NCBI GenBank assembly: GCA_947374445.1
Contig: CANCBY010000011.1
Span: 1-26,190, forward strand
Direction: 5' to 3'
Length of the DNA stretch: 26,190 bases
Origin: Pseudobdellovibrionaceae bacterium
Lineage (GTDB): Bacteria; Bdellovibrionota; Bdellovibrionia; Bdellovibrionales; Bdellovibrionaceae
Below the pieces are notes generated by a model. That model worked only from the letters and a program-made list of their open reading frames with translations, was not told where the DNA came from and did no database searches. The stretch's first letter is position 1. Every line of letters starts with the position of its first letter. This document shows positions 21,265 to 26,190 of the stretch, in pieces. A program made the position numbers and the translations under genes.

Positions 21265-22236
21265 TTGCTAGGGCCATTTAGAATTCTCAAGAGTTTAGGA
21301 TTTGGACTTGTGCTCTTTGGAGCCCTCTCGGTTTTTGCACAGACTGCAAACTCAGGAAGTAAAACTGCCGTAGATGACGATTCTGAAGAAATTTCGTTTG
21401 AGCAGCAGTTTATTCAATCAAATATACTTATTTCAGATTGGTTCGATGGAACCGCTGAAGGGATAGATCTTTTTTTGTCAGGAAAAACAAAATCAAAAAA
21501 AAAGAACAATTCGCATTTTCGTATCGAGAACTCATCTTTCATAAACGAAGGAGATAATTTTCGTAACACTTCTAGTCTTAGTCTTATTTTAAGACTTCCG
21601 AATCTAGAAGAGTACTGGCAGTTGAAGTTTACAAGCTATGATGAAGACGACGAGCGGAGGAGTGCTCAAAAAAGCTATTTAAGAAATACCCCTCGTGAAA
21701 AAAATTATGGAGCCACTGTCGGGTTTTTTAGAAAACTTGGAAATATTCGCACTGCATTTCAGCCGCGTATAGATCTATCAGATCCACTCAAGGTGTCTCA
21801 TTCACTCAGTTTTGAGAGCATAATTGATTTTAAAACGTATGAAGCGAACCCTAAGTTCGAATTATTTGCAACGCCTGACAAGGGAACAGGCTTTTACTTG
21901 GCAATGAATTTTAACTTTCCGATCAGCAACTATTTTTCATTCACTTTAATTAACAATGGAAAATATGAAGATCGCATACATCAGTTTTCGACTGGCAATG
22001 GTTTTTCGCTTGGCGAGTACATAGACCGAAAATCGTCGATTGCATACACTTGGATTTACAACTGCAATAATCGAGATAATTTTCATCTTGATAGTTATGG
22101 CTTAGCGATTGCATATAGCCGGCTTATCTACAAGAGAATCTTGGACTATCAGGTAGTTCCACATCTAGACTTTGCGAAAGAACAAACATTTAAAGGCGTT
22201 ACCGGTCTGACATTTAATCTGAATTTAAACTTTTGA
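21265..22236 (+). CDS. Predicted outer-membrane beta-barrel protein
   Basis: A 323-residue exported protein. The only usable start is TTG 21265, with AAGGG nine bases before it. A signal peptide is clear (ILKSLGFGLVLFGALSVFA-QT), followed by an acidic linker with a possible amphipathic segment (EEISFEQQFIQSNILISDWFDG), then from about residue 80 a series of beta-hairpins: FRIENSSFINEGDNFRNTSS, LSLILRLPNLEEYWQLKFTS, NYGATVGFFRKLGNIRTAFQPRIDL, GTGFYLAMNFNFPISNYFSFTLINNGKY, and a last strand VTGLTFNLNLNF ending in Phe, the outer-membrane insertion signal. The family is unrecognised, but the layout resembles uncharacterised proteobacterial barrel proteins. Its start region is shared with the divergent barrel gene at 21202. 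Confidence 0.8.
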   Translation: MLGPFRILKSLGFGLVLFGALSVFAQTANSGSKTAVDDDSEEISFEQQFIQSNILISDWFDGTAEGIDLFLSGKTKSKKKNNSHFRIENSSFINEGDNFRNTSSLSLILRLPNLEEYWQLKFTSYDEDDERRSAQKSYLRNTPREKNYGATVGFFRKLGNIRTAFQPRIDLSDPLKVSHSLSFESIIDFKTYEANPKFELFATPDKGTGFYLAMNFNFPISNYFSFTLINNGKYEDRIHQFSTGNGFSLGEYIDRKSSIAYTWIYNCNNRDNFHLDSYGLAIAYSRLIYKRILDYQVVPHLDFAKEQTFKGVTGLTFNLNLNF

Positions 22237-22309
22237 TTTGTTTCACTTGTTTAAAAGTGGCAGTCTGTTTTTCATTCAGTTTGTTTCCAATCTTTAATAA
22301 GGAGAAACC

Positions 22310-22816
22310 ATGATTTACGAATTAACGATTCCTCAATTTCAAAAAACTTTGCGCAACCTCAGTCATTTTTTAGATAAGGCTGTTCAGCTTTCTGAAACTA
22401 AAAAATTTGAAGTTGATGTTCTTTTGAATTCTCGTCTAGCTCCTGATCAATTTAACTTTATTCGCCAAGTTCAAATAGCGTGTGACACAGCTAAACTTTC
22501 AGCCTCAAGATTAACGGGCAAAGAAGCCCCAGCTCACGAAGACAACGAAAAATCTCTTCAGGATGTTAAGGCTAGAATTGAAAAAGTAGTTTCTTACCTA
22601 GCAACTTTTAAAGCTGAAGATTTTAAAGAATGTGAAACTAAAAAAATCACGCAGCCACGTTGGGAAGGTAAGTACTTGTCTGGTAAAGATTTTGCAATTC
22701 ACCATGCAATTCCTAATTTTTATTTTCACGTTACAACGGCCTATTCAATTCTAAGACACAACGGTGTAGAAATTGGTAAAAAAGATTATTTGGGCGAACT
22801 TCCATTCAAGCATTAA
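22310..22816 (+). CDS. DUF1993 family protein
   Basis: A 168-residue helical-bundle protein of the DUF1993 family, distantly related to the DinB/YfiT four-helix group. Family landmarks are visible: MIYELTIPQFQKTLRNLSHFLDKA at the start, VLLNSRLAPDQFNFIRQVQIACDTAKLSASRL in the second helix pair, and the C-terminal HHAIPNFYFHVTTAYSILRHNGVEIGKKDYLG. The conserved His in that last segment could be a metal ligand, as in DinB-like folds, but this is not proven. The function is unknown. ATAAGGAGAAACC is a strong ribosome binding site before ATG 22310. No signal peptide. It stands as a single gene between the barrel gene and the 22846 gene. Confidence 0.94.
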   Translation: MIYELTIPQFQKTLRNLSHFLDKAVQLSETKKFEVDVLLNSRLAPDQFNFIRQVQIACDTAKLSASRLTGKEAPAHEDNEKSLQDVKARIEKVVSYLATFKAEDFKECETKKITQPRWEGKYLSGKDFAIHHAIPNFYFHVTTAYSILRHNGVEIGKKDYLGELPFKH

Positions 22817-22845
22817 ATAGTTTTTAGACTCATTATTTTATTTTT

Positions 22846-23532
22846 ATGAGCAAAGAAGATCGTCTTGCGGTAGATGCTATAGGAAAGATCAATAAGAATA
22901 AAATCTTATTGGTCTTTCCTATTAAGAACGCAAAAGAGCCCCATTCACTTTGGTCTGAACTTCACCCTCGAACAAAACTCAAATGGGAGTGGGATGACGA
23001 CGGCGACAATCGTGTTTTTGAAATGTGGTCTTTGATGAAGAGGCTTTCTTCATGCAAAGAAGTTGTGTACTCAAAGTGGTATATGGGCCGAGCTACTTTT
23101 TTTTCAAGAGATATCTTCATAGCCATGTTAAATCTAATGGGTGTTGCTTTACAAACTGAGCCTAAACTGACCCGCACGGCACAAGACTTATTGTCTGAGC
23201 TCGAGAGCAACTCACCCTTATCGACAAAAGAATTAAAAAAAATCACCGACCTTCGCGGGAAAGACAATGAGCCCAGATACAATCGCGCCATGAAGGAGCT
23301 TTTTTGTCAGCTGCAGATCATCGCATTCGGAGAAGTCGACGATGGAGCATTTCCATCATTGGCGGTGGGTGCGACTAAATTGATCTATGAAGATCTTTGG
23401 ATCGAGGCGCAAAATATTTCGCAGAAAAAAGCACAGACCTTAGTCGATATGGCGATGCCAACAGGTACCCAGTTTCGAAAGTTCTTTGATAAGATTCTCG
23501 CAAATCTATCGAAGAACGGAAGCCGAGATTGA
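22846..23532 (+). CDS. Uncharacterised protein, possibly AlkZ/YcaQ-related winged-helix family
   Basis: A 228-residue soluble protein without signal peptide. It begins with a strand (KILLVFPIKNAKEPHSLWSELHP), then WEWDDDGDNRVFEMWSLMKRLSS, a conserved-looking YSKWYMGRATFFSRDIFIAML, and from residue 105 a helical part LTRTAQDLLSELESNSPLSTKELKKI, continuing with a GKDNEPRYNRAMKELF and IIAFGEVDDGAFPSLAVG segment that reads like a winged helix. The arrangement resembles AlkZ-related proteins, relatives of the YcaQ/AlkZ DNA glycosylases, but the catalytic QxQ motif of those enzymes is not seen, so glycosylase activity is not supported. Its stop overlaps the start of the DTW gene (TTGA), so the pair is translationally coupled. 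Confidence 0.78.
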   Translation: MSKEDRLAVDAIGKINKNKILLVFPIKNAKEPHSLWSELHPRTKLKWEWDDDGDNRVFEMWSLMKRLSSCKEVVYSKWYMGRATFFSRDIFIAMLNLMGVALQTEPKLTRTAQDLLSELESNSPLSTKELKKITDLRGKDNEPRYNRAMKELFCQLQIIAFGEVDDGAFPSLAVGATKLIYEDLWIEAQNISQKKAQTLVDMAMPTGTQFRKFFDKILANLSKNGSRD

Positions 23533-24257
23533 ATCTACAAGAATATAAAATTCGTCGCGAGCAATTGCAAAACGCTGAGTTGAGTTTTCGAGAGCTTTGT
23601 TCGTGTTGCTTACAACCTCAGTTTGGTTGCTATTGCAAAGAGATCGAGCGGATTGATCCAAAGATGAAGGTCGTTATTCTCATTCATCCCATTGAAGTTA
23701 AGCGCAGAATTGCAACGGGCCGGATGTCACACCTTTGCTTGATCAACTCTCATTTGATCAAAGGGCAAGACTTTACGAATAGCCAAGAGCTGAACAGCAT
23801 TTTGAATGATTCTCGGTACCAGCCAGTAATTCTCTACCCAGGACACCACTCTGCAAATATTTCTGAAATACCACTCGAGCAGCAGAAGCAGATGTTTTCT
23901 TCCGAAAAAAAATTGGCGCTCATCGTGATTGATGGAACTTGGGCAACGGCCGGAAGAATGATCAGGCAAAGTCAAAACCTGATTGATCTGCCAAGAGTCT
24001 GCTTTACTCCAAGCCGTTTGTCACAATTTCGAGTTCGCAAACAACCTGCGCCTGAGTGTCTTTCGACAATTGAAGCCATTCATCAAACAATTGATCTTTT
24101 AAAGCCGGTTCTTCAGTTGCCTGAAGCTTGGTCTGAGCATAACAAGCTTTTGAAGGTCTTTGATAGTATGGTTGAGCGGCAGCTCAGTTGCATCAGGGAC
24201 TCTTATGATCACCCTCGAGTTAATACTTATCGCCGTCCCAAAGTGCGCATCGCTTAG
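23529..24257 (+). CDS. DTW-domain tRNA-uridine aminocarboxypropyltransferase
   Basis: A 242-residue enzyme of the DTW family (TapT/TuaA), which transfers the 3-amino-3-carboxypropyl group of S-adenosylmethionine to uridine in tRNA (acp3U). Features: a Cys cluster C24, C26, C27, C34, C36 (CSCCLQPQFGCYC), likely zinc-binding; VVILIHPIEVKRRIATGRMS, the SPOUT-like core with the His-Pro and Thr-Gly-Arg conserved in the family; the D-x-T-W motif IDGTW (135-138) in LIVIDGTWATAGRMI; and FTPSRLSQFRVRKQPAPECLSTIEA (R-x-x-P, S-T-x-E-A). The C-terminal basic region adds tRNA contacts. The start is TTG 23529, which overlaps the previous stop. Gene name not assigned because TapT and TuaA groups cannot be separated by eye. 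Confidence 0.93.
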   Translation: MNLQEYKIRREQLQNAELSFRELCSCCLQPQFGCYCKEIERIDPKMKVVILIHPIEVKRRIATGRMSHLCLINSHLIKGQDFTNSQELNSILNDSRYQPVILYPGHHSANISEIPLEQQKQMFSSEKKLALIVIDGTWATAGRMIRQSQNLIDLPRVCFTPSRLSQFRVRKQPAPECLSTIEAIHQTIDLLKPVLQLPEAWSEHNKLLKVFDSMVERQLSCIRDSYDHPRVNTYRRPKVRIA

Positions 24258-24330
24258 CACTTAAGCCAAAAACTCATGATTTGAATTCTTTAGGTGAAGT
24301 TGATAGGTTGGTTTTTCACCGGAGGTAAAC

Positions 24331-24576
24331 ATGTCTGAAGATCTAAAGGCCGAAATTGAGCGTTTAAAAAAAGAAAATGAATCTCTTAAAAGCTCAAAGC
24401 CCGCTCGTGGGACTTTGTCGATGAAGGTCAGCGCTAAAGGTGCGCTTTCGATTTATGGAATGGGGCGCTTTCCTGTGACTCTCTATAAAGAACAGTGGCT
24501 TAAGCTTTTAGGAATCACCGATGAAATTAAAACCTTCATTGAGCAAAACGACAGTCTTTTGAAAGAAAAAGAATAG
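24331..24576 (+). CDS. Small conserved protein with coiled coil and GRFPVTLYKEQW motif
   Basis: An 81-residue protein. Residues 2-20 are a heptad coiled coil (EDLKAEIERLKKENESLK). Residues 28-52 form a beta-hairpin core with LSMKVSAKGALSIYGMGRFPV, then TLYKEQWLKLL, a highly conserved-looking block known from small uncharacterised proteins in several phyla. The last part is acidic/basic helix (EIKTFIEQNDSLLKEKE). No signal peptide, membrane segment or catalytic residue set. I do not recognise a function; the fold suggests a small oligomer. CGGAGGT is a strong ribosome binding site before ATG 24331. The next gene (YheU-like) starts 51 bp after its stop, so they probably share a transcript. Confidence 0.85.
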   Translation: MSEDLKAEIERLKKENESLKSSKPARGTLSMKVSAKGALSIYGMGRFPVTLYKEQWLKLLGITDEIKTFIEQNDSLLKEKE

Positions 24577-24612
24577 TCGTTGGAAACTGAATTTTTCAAA
24601 AATCAAAAAGAA

Positions 24613-24640
24613 CAAGAGGAGCCAGCAATGCCTCCTCTTG
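24613..24640 (+). promoter_or_regulatory. Hairpin that sequesters the YheU-like gene ribosome binding site
   Basis: CAAGAGGAG (24613-24621) and CTCCTCTTG (24632-24640) are perfect 9 bp complements around a 10-base loop that contains the AUG start codon (24628-24630). The left arm is the Shine-Dalgarno itself, so folding would block initiation. Such a hairpin over a start site could give control by temperature, a protein or coupling to the upstream gene. Confidence 0.5.
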
Positions 24641-24870
24641 AAATTCCAGCAGAAGCCCTAAGTGATGATGCTCTTAGGGGAGTCATTGATAATTTTATCC
24701 AACGAGAAGGCACTGATTATGGTGCGGCTGAAATTTCGTATGACTCAAAAGTAAATCAAGTGCACAGGCAAATCGCTCAAGGCCTAGTAAAAATTGTTTT
24801 TGATCCCAATATTGAAAGTGTCAGTTTGATGACAACAATTGAATGGAAAAAATTTAGAGCAAAAGATTAA
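24628..24870 (+). CDS. YheU-like (UPF0270) family protein
   Basis: ATG 24628 is preferred to the in-frame TTG 24580, because AGAGGAG lies seven bases upstream and the family begins at this point. The 80-residue product reads MPPLEIPAEALSDDALRGVIDNFIQREGTDYG, very close to the family I-P-x-x-x-L-x-x-x-x-L-x-x-x-I-x-x-F-x-x-R-E-G-T-D-Y-G block, then SKVNQVHRQIAQGLVKIVFDPNIESVSL with the conserved K-V-x-x-V-x-x-Q-I-x-x-G. The function of YheU is unknown; it is a small acidic cytoplasmic protein. Here it has a slightly longer C-terminus (MTTIEWKKFRAKD) than E. coli YheU. The ribosome binding site lies in a 9 bp stem. Confidence 0.9.
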   Translation: MPPLEIPAEALSDDALRGVIDNFIQREGTDYGAAEISYDSKVNQVHRQIAQGLVKIVFDPNIESVSLMTTIEWKKFRAKD

Positions 24871-24879
24871 ATCTAATCT

Positions 24880-25359
24880 CTAACGAACCGAAATAATTTC
24901 GTAGGTTCTAAATCCCTTGCTGCTTTCAACCACCGCAGAGTCTCCAGATTTGAGTCCAATCAAAGCTTTGCCAAGAGGACTAAAAGTCGTAATGACTTGC
25001 ACAGCGTGACCTTCAAATTGAATCATTTGGCCGCCGCCTTTGGGCATGATGAGAACGTATGAAATTTTATCATTCAAACTCAACTCAACCAGCGCCATAA
25101 CTGCAATCGCATCGTTCTCTGAAAAATTTCTTATCTTGGTCTGTCGAAACAAGTAGAGGACTTCCTCGATTTCACCAACGCGTTTAGCCTGCGCACCAGC
25201 AAGGTACGAAGCTTCCAAGCCTCTTGTATCGTATTTGTTTTCAGGTTTGCTTTCTTCGTTAGTGGCAGCGTCCAGAGTAGTTCTTGCTGATTCTATGGCA
25301 GCATCAAGGTCTGCCTGCAGGTGAGACTGAAGATGCTCTATAAGTTTTTGTTTGTTCAT
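24880..25359 (-). CDS. GreA/GreB-type transcription elongation factor
   Basis: A 159-residue protein with Gre architecture. Residues 1-75 form an N-terminal coiled coil in two helices (LIEHLQSHLQADLDAAIESARTTL and RGLEASYLAGAQAKRVGEIEEVLYLF) joined by a tip ATNEESKPENKYDT rich in acidic residues. Residues 82-159 form the FKBP-like C-terminal domain with the hallmark SPLGKALIGLKSGDSAVV. Gre factors insert the coiled coil into the RNA polymerase secondary channel and trigger cleavage of backtracked RNA. The tip differs from the D-x-x-E of GreA, so cleavage activity is likely but not certain; it may be a Gre-like competitor. NKYDTRGLEASYLAGAQAKR marks a subfamily of short Gre-like proteins. It converges on the YheU-like gene with nine bases between. 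Confidence 0.88.
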   Translation of the reverse strand: MNKQKLIEHLQSHLQADLDAAIESARTTLDAATNEESKPENKYDTRGLEASYLAGAQAKRVGEIEEVLYLFRQTKIRNFSENDAIAVMALVELSLNDKISYVLIMPKGGGQMIQFEGHAVQVITTFSPLGKALIGLKSGDSAVVESSKGFRTYEIISVR

Positions 25360-25383
25360 CGAAATAGCAAACTTTCTGAAAGT

Positions 25384-26190
25384 CTAGATCTGAGCTTCAA
25401 TAAATTCAGATGTTGAGGCAGATGCCATCAGATTCCCTGAGAGCTCTCCCATCAACTCTTTAACACTCATGATGCGATCAATGCGATGAGCGCTCTGTCC
25501 AACAGTATAAAGTTCTTTTTCGGTCGGATTCATATTGATCGAAGAAAGAAGCCCATTGCAAATGCAAAAAGTTTTTTCGTTTTCATATTTTGAAGGGCAA
25601 TTACCTTTATTTAAGAGGTAACCTTTGTCGCACTTTGGAGCACGCTCACGGGTGAGAGCTTGCTGATAAAATGGAGATTGCTTCAAAACTCTGAAAAGCA
25701 TTCCGCAAGGAGAGCCCGGCTTTGAAGCCAATTCAATGTCGTCTTCAGTGCATTCAACGAGGATTTTTTTATAGTTCTCGTTGGCGCCACTTTCTTCCGT
25801 GGCTAAGAAGCGAGTTCCCATTTGCACGCCAGCGCAGCCCATATCGATCATGCGCACGATATCTTCATGAGTGTACACGCCACCAGCAGCGATCACTGGA
25901 ATTGGATGATTCCATTTTTTTGTCACTTCAAAAACTTCAGCGAGCAAAACCTCGAGTTGATTTTTAGGCTCAAGTGCTTCTGCAGGATCACGCCAAGCAA
26001 TGTGGCCACCAGCTAAAGGACCTTCAACCACGAGAGCATCTGGCAAGCGACCTGAGCGCGACCATCGTTTAAAAATAACTTCAGTGGCACGGCCCGAAGA
26101 AACAATCGGCACCAATGCGACTTCTTCTGCGCGCGGATGATTTTTAGCAATCTCAGGAAGAGCCATCGGTAAGCCTGCGCCGCTAATAAT
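25384..26190 (-). CDS. Nitronate monooxygenase (2-nitropropane dioxygenase-like), C-terminal part
   Basis: This gene enters at the right edge and lacks its start; 268 residues are visible, from IISGAGLPMALPEI. It is an FMN-dependent TIM-barrel flavoprotein of the nitronate monooxygenase/FabK superfamily. Seen in order: SGAGLP (strand and loop), VPIVSSGRATEVIFKRW, DALVVEGPLAGGHIAW (the conserved G-x-x-A-G-G-H with the active-site His), IPVIAAGGVYTHEDIVRMIDMGCAGVQMGTRFLATEES (phosphate-binding A-G-G and G-T-R-F) and a long C-terminal part with CDKGYLLNKGNCPSKYENEKTFCICNGLL, a Cys-rich extension present in a subset of the family. It oxidises nitronates such as propionate 3-nitronate or acts as an enoyl-ACP reductase relative; the Cys-rich tail favours neither. 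It lies 24 bases behind the Gre-type gene. Confidence 0.93.
   Translation of the reverse strand: MISGAGLPMALPEIAKNHPRAEEVALVPIVSSGRATEVIFKRWSRSGRLPDALVVEGPLAGGHIAWRDPAEALEPKNQLEVLLAEVFEVTKKWNHPIPVIAAGGVYTHEDIVRMIDMGCAGVQMGTRFLATEESGANENYKKILVECTEDDIELASKPGSPCGMLFRVLKQSPFYQQALTRERAPKCDKGYLLNKGNCPSKYENEKTFCICNGLLSSINMNPTEKELYTVGQSAHRIDRIMSVKELMGELSGNLMASASTSEFIEAQI

Noticed and set aside
1..26190. CRISPR array, tRNA, rRNA, insertion sequence, phage or toxin-antitoxin module
   Set aside because: No regularly spaced repeats, cloverleaf pattern, transposase, integrase or toxin family signature was seen on either strand.

Overview
This 26.2 kb window is a densely packed, moderately AT-rich bacterial chromosome segment from a Gram-negative organism: there are signal peptides, several predicted outer-membrane beta-barrels, a RadD-type helicase and a methyl-accepting chemotaxis protein. 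The barrel signature SLLLEPYFG directly after a signal peptide, and the overall gene mix, suggest a Bdellovibrio-like member of the Bdellovibrionota. That assignment is an inference from style, not from a marker gene. No rRNA, tRNA, CRISPR array, insertion sequence or prophage gene was seen. Most of the window looks like ordinary chromosome with small metabolic and stress genes.

Layout. Positions 1-930 hold a truncated short-chain dehydrogenase and an ArsR-family repressor, linked by three copies of a near-palindromic 16-19 bp operator. Positions 931-3363 are a forward run: a HEAT-repeat protein, an alpha/alpha-toroid (terpenoid-cyclase-like) protein and an exported polysaccharide deacetylase. 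Positions 3369-5566 hold an 18 bp perfect palindrome, an NAD(P)-binding epimerase-like protein, two VOC (glyoxalase-fold) proteins, an AHSA1/SRPBCC protein and a 40-codon remnant of an outer-membrane protein gene. Positions 5735-8298 hold a small ORF translationally coupled to a beta-CASP metallo-beta-lactamase nuclease, an Hsp20 chaperone with a possible RNA thermometer, a strong terminator and a DUF2945 protein.

Positions 8314-10133 (minus) are a multicopper oxidase (CopA type) whose downstream part carries a CopB-like barrel domain. The gene is broken: the third cupredoxin domain lacks its first half, including the HPxHLHG copper ligands, and the frame is lost at the junction. Upstream lie three helically phased TGGCATG heptamers. 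Positions 10256-11608 (minus) are a compact ArsR/AHSA1 two-gene operon with a perfect-consensus promoter and a 20 bp palindromic operator at the start site.

Positions 11690-13519 carry a UlaG-like metallo-beta-lactamase protein and a VOC protein. Positions 13534-16300 (minus) are a GNAT - YaiI - RadD operon. Then come an alkyltransferase-like (ATL) DNA-damage protein, a PhnA-type zinc-ribbon protein and a DEAD-box RNA helicase. Positions 18881-22236 hold a chemoreceptor with a periplasmic c-haem (CxxCH) sensor domain and two divergent beta-barrel proteins. The right end has a DUF1993 protein, a possible AlkZ-related protein overlapping a DTW-domain tRNA-modifying enzyme, a small coiled-coil protein, a YheU-like protein with its ribosome binding site in a hairpin, a GreA/GreB-type factor and a truncated nitronate monooxygenase.

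The best candidates for a second look are the decayed CopA-CopB fusion, the two ArsR circuits with readable operators, the hsp20 leader, the haem-sensing chemoreceptor without HAMP, and the coupled micro-ORF before the beta-CASP nuclease. I did not find a convincing multi-gene defence or other wholly new system.
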